From: Acidobacteriaceae bacterium UBA1795
GTDB lineage: Bacteria; Acidobacteriota; Terriglobia; Terriglobales; Acidobacteriaceae
Assembly: GCA_002314435.1 (NCBI GenBank)
Contig: DCFV01000172.1
Coordinates: 18,156 to 41,166 of the forward strand
Direction: 5' to 3'
Length of the DNA stretch: 23,011 nucleotides
In this document: positions 14,992 to 22,952 of the stretch, one piece after another
How positions within the stretch are numbered: position 1 is the first letter of the stretch
How the letters are laid out: every line of letters begins with the position of its first letter
Translations under genes and position numbers: made by a program
The notes under the pieces: generated by a model
Databases searched by the model: none
The model's input: only the letters and a program-made list of their open reading frames with translations
What the model was told of the DNA's origin: nothing

Positions 14992-16053
14992 TCAGCCTGC
15001 CTGCGCCGCCAGTTCCATTTCGCGCAGCGATTCGGCATATGGGGCGCGCAGAACACCGCGCTCAGTGATGATCGCGGTGGTGTAGCTGGCCGGCGTCACG
15101 TCGAAGGCCGGGTTGCAGATGCCTACGCCGTGAGGTGTGAGCTGCTTGCCGCCGTGGTGCGTCACTTCCACCGCGGCGCGCTCCTCGATGGGAATAGCAT
15201 CGCCGGTGGGTGTAGCCATGTCGATGGTGGACCAGGGCGCGGCGCAGTAGAACGGGATGCCGTGCTCCTTGGCGAGGATGGCGACGTTGTAGGTGCCGAT
15301 TTTGTTGGCAAAGTCGCCGTTGGCGGCGATGCGGTCCGCGCCAACTACAACGGCCTTGATCTTGCCCGCGCGCATAAGGCTGGCGGCCATGTTGTCACAG
15401 AGAACCGTGGTCGGAATGCCGTCGGCCATCAGTTCCCATGCGGTGAGCCGAGCGCCCTGCAGGAAGGGCCGGGTCTCGTCGGCATAAACGTGGATATGCT
15501 TGCCCTGCTCGACGGCCGAGCGAATGACGCCGAGCGCGGTGCCATAGCCGCAGGTGGCCAGAGCCCCGGCGTTGCAGTGCGTCAGAACGCCGCCTTCGTC
15601 AGGCAGCAGCGCGCCGCCAAAAGCGCCCATCGTCTTGCACGCGGCAATGTCTTCCTCGTACATGGCGTGGGCTTCAGCCAGGATATTTTCCTGGATAGCG
15701 GAGATCGTTGCTCCCGCAGCAAGCTGCTCCGCGAACAGATTCTTCATGCGGTCGATAGCCCAAAAGAGGTTGACGGCGGTGGGGCGAGTGCCAGCGAGCC
15801 GCGCGCAGATCCGGTCGAACTCGGGTGCGAACGCGCCAGCGGTTTGCGCCTGGGTCTTCAGTGCGCCCAGGGCCACGCCGTAAGCAGCAGAGACGCCGAT
15901 GGCCGGTGCGCCGCGGACCACCATGGTGACAATGACGTCGGCCACCTGGTCGTAGGATGTGGCGAGCACGTAGCTCTCTTCAAGCGGAAGCTTGGTCTGA
16001 TCGATAAAGCGGACGCCTTCGGGGGTCCAGGCAAGGGTAGGAATCATGCACAT
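14992..16053 (-). CDS. mtnA: S-methyl-5-thioribose-1-phosphate isomerase
   Basis: The 353-aa enzyme converts methylthioribose 1-phosphate to methylthioribulose 1-phosphate in the methionine salvage pathway. It belongs to the eIF2B-related fold. Characteristic blocks are IDQTKLPLEE, MVVRGAPAIGVSAAYGVAL, GTRPTAVNLFWAIDRM, THCNAGALAT with catalytic Cys160, YADETRPFLQGARLTAWEL, and VVGADRIAANGDFANKIGTY with catalytic Asp240. The start is either the ATG at 16053 or the ATG at 16047 (MIPTLAW); neither has a clear Shine-Dalgarno sequence. No other methionine salvage gene is in the window, so it works with genes elsewhere. It is divergent from the sugar transporter. Confidence 0.95.
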   Translation of the reverse strand: MCMIPTLAWTPEGVRFIDQTKLPLEESYVLATSYDQVADVIVTMVVRGAPAIGVSAAYGVALGALKTQAQTAGAFAPEFDRICARLAGTRPTAVNLFWAIDRMKNLFAEQLAAGATISAIQENILAEAHAMYEEDIAACKTMGAFGGALLPDEGGVLTHCNAGALATCGYGTALGVIRSAVEQGKHIHVYADETRPFLQGARLTAWELMADGIPTTVLCDNMAASLMRAGKIKAVVVGADRIAANGDFANKIGTYNVAILAKEHGIPFYCAAPWSTIDMATPTGDAIPIEERAAVEVTHHGGKQLTPHGVGICNPAFDVTPASYTTAIITERGVLRAPYAESLREMELAAQAG

Positions 16054-16098
16054 TCAGTGTAACGCGGAGGCGATTAGAAACGCTCGGTGAGGGCAGAA

Positions 16099-16114
16099 AT
16101 GAAAACCTTTTCAT
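16099..16114. promoter_or_regulatory. LacI-family-like palindrome between mtnA and the sugar transporter
   Basis: ATGAAAACCTTTTCAT has perfect 7-bp arms around a CC centre. Sugar-responsive LacI-family operators often have this shape (TGAAAA, CG centre, TTTTCA), here with one central change. It lies 46 bp upstream of mtnA and 179 bp upstream of the FucP-like gene. Confidence 0.35.
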
Positions 16115-16292
16115 TATCCGCTGGACGGGTTGTCGGTCTTATGCGTAAAGTTGTGTCCGAACTCTTCACCGCGCTCTTCCGACTGCACTACCGTTTTCCT
16201 GCAGGGCTCTTTTTTGCCGGTCACGGAATACGTCTGTCGCCTGACGCCGAAGATACGGCACACATTTCGAGAAAAGCGGAGATTCAGCGCAT

Positions 16293-17546
16293 ATGGTTAC
16301 GCGATCCACAACACCCGCAACGGACAACAGCCCTAGTTATCTTGTGCCCTTCATCATTGTTGCCGCACTGTTCGGCATCTTCGGGTTTCTCACCAACCTG
16401 AACAGCAATCTGGCTCCCAAGCTCGAAGAGATATTCAAACTGAATCACGCTTTGTCCAACCTTGTGACCTCGTCGTGGTTCTTCGCATACCTGTTGTTCT
16501 CGGTGCCCAGCGCTAAGTTGATCGAGCGCGTCGGCTACAAACGCACCATGGTGATCTCACTCTTCATCATGGTTGCCGGTGCGTTGCTGTTCATTCCGGC
16601 GGCGGGAATGGTGAGCTTTCCATTCTTCCTGACCGCGAGTTTTGTGCTGGCCACTGGCGTCTGCGCGCTGCAGACCTCCGCCAATCCCTACGTTTCGATT
16701 CTAGGGCCGGAGCATAGCGCTCCCGCTCGCCTGACCCTTGCGCAGGCCTTCAACTCGCTCGGTTCGGCCCTGGCGCCGCTGATCGTGGGCGCCTTTATCC
16801 TGACCGATTCCAGCATCACCGACCCGAAGGTGGTTGCTCACACCGTTCAGGGACCTTACATCGCGATTGCCGTCTCATTGTTTGTGCTGGGCATTGTGGT
16901 CATGTTCCTGCACCTGCCGTCGATCACGTCTACGCGCAGTTTCCGCCCCGGGGCTGACGAGGATGCGCTTTTGAGCCGCAGTATCTGGAGCTACAAGCAC
17001 ACGGTGCTGGGCATGGTGGGCATCTTCTTCTACGTCGGTGTGGAGATTGCATTGGCCGCCAACGCCATTCAGTTCTTCAAGACGCAGGGCGTCGACAACA
17101 AGGAAAGTGCTGCACTGCTCGCCTCGTTCTACATGTTTGCCATCATGGTCGGCCGCTTTGCCGGCACGGTGGTGATGAAGTGGGTGAAGGCCAATAAACT
17201 GCTTGCGGGGCTGGGAATCTTCGGCGTTGCGTTGATGCTGTTGGCAATGGTTACGACGGGACAAGTAGCGATCTGGAGCCTTGTGCTGTGCGGCCTTGCC
17301 AACTCCATCATGTACCCGACGATCTTCGCGCTGGGCATCGCCGAACTGGGACCGATGACGAGCAAGGGCTCGGGTGTCATCACCATCGGCAACTTTGGTG
17401 GGGCAGTGATTCCGCCGCTCTTCGGTTTCCTGGCAGTCGAACTGGGTGGCTACCGGATGGCCTTCGTGCTGCCGATCATCTGCTACCTCTTCATCACCTA
17501 CTTTGGCCTGTCCGGCTACAAGCCGACGCGCGCTGAAAAAGCATAA
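16293..17546 (+). CDS. FucP/GluP-type sugar:proton symporter (MFS)
   Basis: The 417-aa protein has 12 predicted transmembrane helices. It shows the fucose/glucose/galactose-proton symporter signature: FLTNLNSNLAPKLEEIFKLN in helix 1, SYLLFS-like FAYLLFSVPSAKLIERVGYK, GVCALQTSANPYVSILG, and LTLAQAFNSLGSALAPLIVG. FFYVGVEIALAA opens the second half. These proteins import free hexoses or 6-deoxyhexoses with protons across the inner membrane; fucose, glucose or galactose cannot be told apart here. CGGAG lies 11-12 nt before the ATG at 16293. It is a single-gene unit ending in a strong hairpin. A LacI-like palindrome lies in the upstream region. Confidence 0.9.
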   Translation: MVTRSTTPATDNSPSYLVPFIIVAALFGIFGFLTNLNSNLAPKLEEIFKLNHALSNLVTSSWFFAYLLFSVPSAKLIERVGYKRTMVISLFIMVAGALLFIPAAGMVSFPFFLTASFVLATGVCALQTSANPYVSILGPEHSAPARLTLAQAFNSLGSALAPLIVGAFILTDSSITDPKVVAHTVQGPYIAIAVSLFVLGIVVMFLHLPSITSTRSFRPGADEDALLSRSIWSYKHTVLGMVGIFFYVGVEIALAANAIQFFKTQGVDNKESAALLASFYMFAIMVGRFAGTVVMKWVKANKLLAGLGIFGVALMLLAMVTTGQVAIWSLVLCGLANSIMYPTIFALGIAELGPMTSKGSGVITIGNFGGAVIPPLFGFLAVELGGYRMAFVLPIICYLFITYFGLSGYKPTRAEKA

Positions 17547-17571
17547 GCCTGCTGAAAAGCGAGTGTTTTTG

Positions 17572-17596
17572 GGCTCTCCGGCAACGCCGGAGAGCC
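17572..17596 (+). terminator. Terminator hairpin after the sugar transporter
   Basis: GGCTCTCCGGC (17572-17582) and GCCGGAGAGCC (17586-17596) form a perfect 11-bp stem with the loop AAC, followed by TTCTACTT. It starts 25 nt beyond the transporter stop. The stem is strong, the T-tract moderate. Confidence 0.75.
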
Positions 17597-17657
17597 TTCT
17601 ACTTGCACGGCCTTTGCCGGGCATGCTGCGGCGGGTGTTTTCGATTGTGCTCAATCT

Positions 17658-17685
17658 GTTTCTTGCGTGAGAAACGTGGAGAAAC
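17658..17685. repeat. Cluster of GAGAAAC half-sites upstream of the kinase gene
   Basis: GTTTCT (17658-17663) is the inverse of AGAAAC (17670-17675), giving a 6-bp inverted repeat with a 6-bp spacer. GAGAAAC occurs at 17669-17675 and again at 17679-17685, exactly 10 bp apart. A second small inverted repeat (GATTG/CAATC, 17643-17656) lies directly before. Helical phasing suggests an operator, but no regulator is known. Confidence 0.3.
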
Positions 17686-17803
17686 AGTCTCGATCGGTGC
17701 ATTCCAGTGCGCCGGATTCACGCGCGGTTCATCATTTTAGCCACAATGCTTTCGTTGCGACCTCTCTGCGTTTCCTTATGCCCGCGCAAGTAAACTAAGA
17801 GAG

Positions 17804-20269
17804 ATGAAACGAAGAACCATTGAGCATTACGAGATCGTCCGCAAGCTGGGTGCCGGCGGTAGCGGCGTGGTGTATCTGGCCACGGACACGTTGCTGCAGC
17901 GTCCTGTGGTGTTGAAGATTCTGCGCGCAGGGCTCTTGTCGGCGCAGCAGATGCGGTCGACGGTGCTGCGCGAAGCGCGGCTGGCCTCGGCCATCGAGCA
18001 CCCCAATGTCTGCGCTATTTACGAAGTAGGCGAGGCGGGCGACGAAGGCTACATCGTAATGCAGTACGTTCCCGGGCAGTCGATCGATCAGCTGATTGCG
18101 CGCGGGCCGGCCAACCCGCAACTAGTGCTCTCGGTCGGTATCCAGATTGCCGACGGTCTGCAGGCCGCGCATGCGCTGGGCATCTTTCATCGCGACCTGA
18201 AGCCGCAAAACGTGATGCTCACCGACGGTGGCCTGGTGAAGATTCTGGACTTCGGCCTGGCGCGGCGGCTGCAGCCTGAAGACGCGGGCTTTGACCCCGC
18301 CAAGCCCGCGCTGGCCAAGGATGCATCGATGGCAGCGACCTACACCGCGCGCGGCGGCACCATCCGCTACATGGCGCCGGAGCAGTTCGTCACCGGCCAG
18401 TCGAGTGTGCAGTCGGACGTGTGGGCTCTGGGCGTGATTCTCTACGAGCTGGCCAGCGGGCGGCACCCGTTTTCGCGGCCGGACGCGGAAGACTTTCAGG
18501 CGATTCGCGCGATCCAGTTCTCCGATCCGCCGGACCTGAGCGAGATTGTGCCCACGATTTCTCCTGAGCTGAAGAGCGTGATCGCAACCTGTTTGGAGAA
18601 GAATCCAGCAGAGCGGTACACCACGGCGGCAGAGGTGCGCGAGGCGCTCAAGACGATCATGAAAGCGCTGAGCATCGAGACAGGCATCATTCCCGGCGAC
18701 GCCGCGGCCAACCTGCCTACCACTGGTGCAGAGGCAGAGAAGCGCGCCACCGGATTTCTCTCGATGCTGGCCGAGCGCTTCCGCGAGTCGTCGAGCGAGC
18801 GCACGCCACAGAACTCTCTGGTCGTTCTGCCGTTCACGAACCTCGGAGCGACAGAAGTGGCGCCGCTTTACGGTTACGCGCTGGCTGACGCAATCGCCGC
18901 GCGACTGGCGCGCATTCCCGACCTGATTGTGCGGCCCTCGAGCACACTGATGACGCTGCCGATTGCGCAGATGGACCCGCTCTCCGTGGGCCAGCGGTTG
19001 CTGGTCTCGTTTGTGCTCGCGGGCAGCTTTGTACGCTCAGAGAACGGCTTCGACCTGAACTGGCAACTGCTCGACGTGGGCTCGCAGAGCGTGCGCTCGG
19101 GTGGCGCCATCCAGGTAGAGTCGCTGGATCTGATCGCCGTGCAGACGGAAATCTCCAACGAAGTGTTTGCCGCGTTACACGGCCTTGGAGGGCGCGACCA
19201 GATAGATGCGCCGCGTGGTACAACCGGTGACGGTTCGCTGCCCGGCCCTGTGAGCGAGGAGTATCTGCAGGCGCGCGCGCTGCTCAGTTCGTTCATGGTG
19301 CGCACGGGCGCGCGCGACGACCTTGACCGCGCCAGCGCACTGTTTACCAGCGTGACGACGAAGGATCCGCGGTTTTCCGCAGGCTGGAGCGGGCTTGGCG
19401 TGGCTGAGTTGCAGTACGCGCGCCACGGCTTTGGCGGGCAGATTCACGTGATGCACGCACGGCGCGCCTTTGACGAGGCCCTGAAGCTGGACCCCGACTC
19501 GACCGAGGCCAATCTCTATCGCATTTATATGCTGCTATCGCGCGGCGAGAAGGAATCAGCGCGCCACGGCATCGCCAACCTTCTGGCCACGGCTGCCAAC
19601 GACTGGAACATGCACATGGTCGCTGGCCTGGCATTGCGCGGCGACGGCATGTACCCGGAGGCGCTCGAGCAGTTCAGCCGCGCGCTCAAGCTGAACCCGG
19701 CCAACGCCGCGATTCTCTACAACCATCGCGCGCGTGTGTACCACTATCAAAATCAATTGGAACTGGCGGGAGACGAACTCGAAAAGGGACTCGCGCTTGA
19801 GCCCCGCCATCCGCTGCTGCGCACCTCGTCCGGCTATCAGCAGATGCGCATCGGCAACCTGAGAGCGGCGATCGAGATACTGGAGAGCGTGATCCACGAC
19901 GACGCACAGATGCGTATCGCCGTGCCCACGCTAGCCATGTGCTATGTGCAGGTGGGCGAGCGCGCGCACGCTGCCGCGCTGCTGAAGGACGACACGCTGG
20001 CCGCGGCGGAGGCCGACGGCGAGATGGCCTACCGGCTGGCGAGCTACTTCGCCGTCGAAGGCGACTCGAGCGAAGCGCTCCACTGGCTGCGCCGCGCCAT
20101 CTACCTGGGCAACGAGAACTATCCGTGGTTCCAGAAGAATCCTGCATGGAACAACCTGCGAACGAACGCGGATTTCGAACGGATTCTCGAGGACTTGAAG
20201 AAGAGTTTCCGCCGCAACCAGAAGACGTGGAAGCGTCTGCTGGAACAGGTGCCTCCGGTAGCGGAGTAG
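17804..20269 (+). CDS. Soluble Ser/Thr protein kinase with TolB-like and TPR regions
   Basis: An 821-aa protein with a Hanks-type kinase domain (about residues 8-285): glycine loop LGAGGSGVVYLA, Lys38 (VVLKIL), Glu57, HRDLKPQN with catalytic Asp131, DFG with Asp149, and GTIRYMAPEQ. All key residues are present, so it should be active. HRD supports a regulated RD kinase. Residues about 338-460 (NSLVVLPFTNLG, LADAIAARLARIPDLIVRPSS, FVLAGSFVRSENGF) resemble the TolB-N/FlgO-like domain often seen beside TPRs in bacterial signalling proteins. Several TPR units follow (about 485-800). I see no transmembrane helix, unlike many bacterial receptor kinases, so it is probably cytoplasmic. The ATG at 17804 has only a weak AGAG upstream. 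Confidence 0.92.
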   Translation: MKRRTIEHYEIVRKLGAGGSGVVYLATDTLLQRPVVLKILRAGLLSAQQMRSTVLREARLASAIEHPNVCAIYEVGEAGDEGYIVMQYVPGQSIDQLIARGPANPQLVLSVGIQIADGLQAAHALGIFHRDLKPQNVMLTDGGLVKILDFGLARRLQPEDAGFDPAKPALAKDASMAATYTARGGTIRYMAPEQFVTGQSSVQSDVWALGVILYELASGRHPFSRPDAEDFQAIRAIQFSDPPDLSEIVPTISPELKSVIATCLEKNPAERYTTAAEVREALKTIMKALSIETGIIPGDAAANLPTTGAEAEKRATGFLSMLAERFRESSSERTPQNSLVVLPFTNLGATEVAPLYGYALADAIAARLARIPDLIVRPSSTLMTLPIAQMDPLSVGQRLLVSFVLAGSFVRSENGFDLNWQLLDVGSQSVRSGGAIQVESLDLIAVQTEISNEVFAALHGLGGRDQIDAPRGTTGDGSLPGPVSEEYLQARALLSSFMVRTGARDDLDRASALFTSVTTKDPRFSAGWSGLGVAELQYARHGFGGQIHVMHARRAFDEALKLDPDSTEANLYRIYMLLSRGEKESARHGIANLLATAANDWNMHMVAGLALRGDGMYPEALEQFSRALKLNPANAAILYNHRARVYHYQNQLELAGDELEKGLALEPRHPLLRTSSGYQQMRIGNLRAAIEILESVIHDDAQMRIAVPTLAMCYVQVGERAHAAALLKDDTLAAAEADGEMAYRLASYFAVEGDSSEALHWLRRAIYLGNENYPWFQKNPAWNNLRTNADFERILEDLKKSFRRNQKTWKRLLEQVPPVAE

Positions 20270-20340
20270 CCTTTGCAAGCCGGGCTCCAGATAGCGGATA
20301 AACGTGCCGACTTGTTTCTGGATTCCGGTATTCTCAACGC

Positions 20341-20640
20341 ATGAATTCCAGAGTCGTGATCAAGGGACTTGCTGCGACTTCTTTAGGGATGGTGCTGTCC
20401 AAGAGCATCGATGTTGATTACGAAAGATGGCATAGGTTGGGTCGTGACGTGTTTCTCAGGTACCAGGCGCACAGATTCGACCGCTATATGGCAGGCCATC
20501 ATTCGGGAATGGGGCACCTGACAGCTTGTATCGTTGGGGCATTGCTCGTGTGTCTCTTATACGAAGGACTAACTTATATAGGTCTTAAGGCATTCCGAGT
20601 TATTTATCAGAAGATCGCGATACAGACTGCAACGGAATAG
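20341..20640 (+). CDS. Small orphan membrane protein with atypical codon use
   Basis: A 99-aa frame with a charged first half (many Arg, His and Asp) and a hydrophobic segment at about residues 58-84 (HLTACIVGALLVCLLYEGLTYIGLKAF), so probably one or two membrane passes. I do not recognise it. The gene uses AGA, AGG, TTA, CTA and ATA codons, which are rare in the surrounding genes, and is visibly AT-richer, suggesting recent acquisition. There is no Shine-Dalgarno sequence before the ATG at 20341, which weakens the start. It ends 3 nt before a strong hairpin, which supports a real transcription unit. Confidence 0.5.
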   Translation: MNSRVVIKGLAATSLGMVLSKSIDVDYERWHRLGRDVFLRYQAHRFDRYMAGHHSGMGHLTACIVGALLVCLLYEGLTYIGLKAFRVIYQKIAIQTATE

Positions 20641-20643
20641 GAA

Positions 20644-20674
20644 TTTCCCAGGCCTGCATGACAGGCCTGGGAAA
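20644..20674. terminator. 13-bp perfect hairpin between convergent genes, bidirectional terminator
   Basis: TTTCCCAGGCCTG (20644-20656) and CAGGCCTGGGAAA (20662-20674) pair perfectly around the loop CATGA. It is 3 nt from the stop of the 99-aa gene and 9 nt from the stop of the GH3 gene. The A/T ends of the stem give a short T-run in either direction. Confidence 0.75.
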
Positions 20675-20683
20675 CTGGCCAGT

Positions 20684-22930
20684 CTATTTCACGTTGATGG
20701 TTGCCTTCAGCGGCAGGTCCTGCGACGATCCGCCAACAAGGATCGTGTAGTCGCCCGGCAGCAGCGACCAATCATTCTTGGCTTCGTCGAAGATCGACAG
20801 ATACTTGGGATCGATCTCGACGGTGACGGTCTGCTTGGCCTTCGCATCGAGCTTCACCTTCGCAAAGCCAACGAGGCGCTTGGGCGGTTCCTGCGCGGCG
20901 GCGGGTAGAGCGGCGTAGACTTCCGCAATCTCCGCTCCGGCGCGGGCACCGGTGTTGGCCAGAGTGAAGGTCACCTTGACCGTCGCGCCCGGCGTCACCT
21001 TCAGGTCAGAGTACGCATAGGTGGTGTACGACAGGCCAAAGCCGAAGGGGAAGAGCACCGGCTTCTTTTCCGCGTCGTACCACTTGTAGCCCACCTTCAC
21101 GCCTTCGTTGTACGCAACGGGGAAGGGCGGCAGGCCCTTGGCCCATTGCTCGGGCGAGGCAGGGCCGTCGAAGTGATCAGACTCCGGAGGCGGCTGCGTG
21201 ACGGTGGGATGCGGCAGGTCGGCTTCGCTCTTCGGGAAGGTATTCGGCAGCTTGCCGCTTGGGTTCACTGTGCCGAAGAGCACGTTGCCCACAGCGCTGG
21301 CGCCGTCACTGCCGGCGAACCACGCTTCGAGAATCGCTGCCGGCGCATTGACCCATGGCATCGTCACCGGCGTGCCGGTCTCCAGCACCACAATAGTGCG
21401 CGGGTTGGCCGCTGCCACGGCGGCGATCAGCTCGTCCTGGTGATGCGGAAGCGAGAGGTTGGGCAGGTCCATGCCTTCGCTCTCCCACTCGTAGGCGAAG
21501 ACGATGGCGATGTCGGCGTTCTTCGCGGCGGTCGCCGCTGCTGCCGGGTCGGTCCCGGGATCATAGGTGACGGTGGCCTTGGGCGCACGGGCCTGGATGG
21601 CCTTGAGTGGAGATGAGGGGAACCATATCTCTTCCTGCCAATGCGTGGCACCCTTGCCGGCGGGCTTGATGGCGTTGCCGCCGATGGGGTCCACCTGTGC
21701 GGAGCCACCGCCGGAGATCATGCCCACGTCAGAGTGCGAGCCTATAACCACTATACGATTGAGCTTGGCAGCGTTCAGCGGCAGGGCGGCCTTTTCGTTC
21801 TTTAGCAGAACGATGCCGCCTTCTTCGATCTTGCGCGCGGTTTCAAAACCGGCGAAGGGATCAATAACGCTGCGCTGGCGCGGGTGATCGATGACGCCCG
21901 CGGCAAACATGGAGCGCAGGATGCGGTGTACGTGCTCGTCGAGCTCGGCGGTGGAGATGCGTCCCGCCTGAACGGCGGCCTTGAACTTGGCATTGAAAAA
22001 GAAATCGCCGGGCTGCTCGTTATCGAGGCCAGCGGCCGAAGCCTTCTCCGTGGAGTGCGTCGCTCCCCAGTCGGAGATCACGAAGCCGGGGAACTTCCAG
22101 CTCTTCTTGAGCACTTGGTTGAGCAGGTAGTCGTTCTCGCAGGCAAAGTCGCCGTTCACGCGGTTGTAAGAGCACATCACCGCTGCCGGGTGGCCCTTCG
22201 TCACAGCGATTTCAAAGGCCAGCAGGTCGCTTTCGCGCGCGGCACGCTTGCCGATGGCGATGTCCACGGCGGTGCGACCGCTCTCCTGGTCGTTCAAGGC
22301 GTAATGCTTCAGGTCGCCGATGACGTGCGCCGACTGCGTGCCTTCAATGAGCTTGGCCACCAGGGTTCCGGCGAGCACGGAGTCTTCACCCAGGTACTCA
22401 AAGGTGCGGCCGTTGCGTGGTTCGCGAGTAATGTTGACGCCGCCGCCCAGCGACATGTTGAAGCCCTGCGCGCGCAGCTCGCGGCCAATCAGCGCGCCGT
22501 ACTCGTAAGCCGCGTCCACGTCCCAGCTTGCCGCGGCAGCCACGTTGGCGGGCAGCGCAGTGGAGTAGCGGCCGTTGATCCCGCTGGAGCGCACGCCGTA
22601 AGCCGCGTCGCTCATGTCGATGCCGGGGATGCCGAGGCGCGGCACGCCGACGGCGTAGCCGACGCCGCGGTTCGAGGGCGCGTTCTCCGGGGTGACGGGA
22701 TCGTCCGTGGGCATGCCCACGCCGTGGAGCAGCGCGACCTTTTCGTCGAGCGTCATCTCCTTCAGCACCAGGTCGGCGCGTTCATCGGGTGAAAGGCTTG
22801 CATTCATCCATGGGCTGGGAGCGGCGGGCTTAGGCGCAGGGGGTTGTGCAACGAGCGAGCACGCGAGGCAGAGTGAGGCAAGCAGCAGCGCGAAAACTGC
22901 GAAGTGCCTGCAGATGGGACGGTACATCAT
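20684..22930 (-). CDS. Secreted glycoside hydrolase family 3 (beta-glucosidase type)
   Basis: The 748-aa protein begins with a signal peptide (AVFALLLASLCLACSLVA), so it is exported. The N-terminal barrel (about 50-360) has the GH3 substrate-binding block DLKHYALNDQE and the nucleophile Asp287 in GFVISDWGATHS. The middle alpha/beta sandwich holds YEWESEGMDLPNLSLP near residue 480, where GH3 glucosidases carry the acid/base Glu. The C-terminal fibronectin-III-like domain (about 640-740) includes VKVTFTLANTGARAGAEIAEVY and PPKRLVGFAKV. It should release glucose or a related sugar from oligosaccharides; exact specificity is open. GAGG lies 6 nt before the ATG at 22930, and a second ATG follows at 22927. 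It resembles BglX in layout, but I do not assign the symbol. Confidence 0.93.
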   Translation of the reverse strand: MMYRPICRHFAVFALLLASLCLACSLVAQPPAPKPAAPSPWMNASLSPDERADLVLKEMTLDEKVALLHGVGMPTDDPVTPENAPSNRGVGYAVGVPRLGIPGIDMSDAAYGVRSSGINGRYSTALPANVAAAASWDVDAAYEYGALIGRELRAQGFNMSLGGGVNITREPRNGRTFEYLGEDSVLAGTLVAKLIEGTQSAHVIGDLKHYALNDQESGRTAVDIAIGKRAARESDLLAFEIAVTKGHPAAVMCSYNRVNGDFACENDYLLNQVLKKSWKFPGFVISDWGATHSTEKASAAGLDNEQPGDFFFNAKFKAAVQAGRISTAELDEHVHRILRSMFAAGVIDHPRQRSVIDPFAGFETARKIEEGGIVLLKNEKAALPLNAAKLNRIVVIGSHSDVGMISGGGSAQVDPIGGNAIKPAGKGATHWQEEIWFPSSPLKAIQARAPKATVTYDPGTDPAAAATAAKNADIAIVFAYEWESEGMDLPNLSLPHHQDELIAAVAAANPRTIVVLETGTPVTMPWVNAPAAILEAWFAGSDGASAVGNVLFGTVNPSGKLPNTFPKSEADLPHPTVTQPPPESDHFDGPASPEQWAKGLPPFPVAYNEGVKVGYKWYDAEKKPVLFPFGFGLSYTTYAYSDLKVTPGATVKVTFTLANTGARAGAEIAEVYAALPAAAQEPPKRLVGFAKVKLDAKAKQTVTVEIDPKYLSIFDEAKNDWSLLPGDYTILVGGSSQDLPLKATINVK

Positions 22931-22944
22931 GGAACACCTCAGAC

Positions 22945-22952
22945 AAACGTTT
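22945..22952. promoter_or_regulatory. AAACGTTT palindrome upstream of the GH3 gene
   Basis: A perfect 8-bp palindrome with the A-A-C-G-T-T core common in LacI-family operators lies 15 bp upstream of the GH3 start. That position would suit repression. The symmetry does not extend beyond 8 bp, so chance is a real possibility. Confidence 0.25.

Noticed and set aside
16087..16401. Short plus-strand frames before the sugar transporter, considered as a leader peptide
   Set aside because: They run into the transporter in another frame, have no family resemblance, and lack attenuator-like codon runs.
21884..22792. 302-aa plus-strand open frame
   Set aside because: It is antisense to the GH3 gene, whose catalytic motifs are intact.
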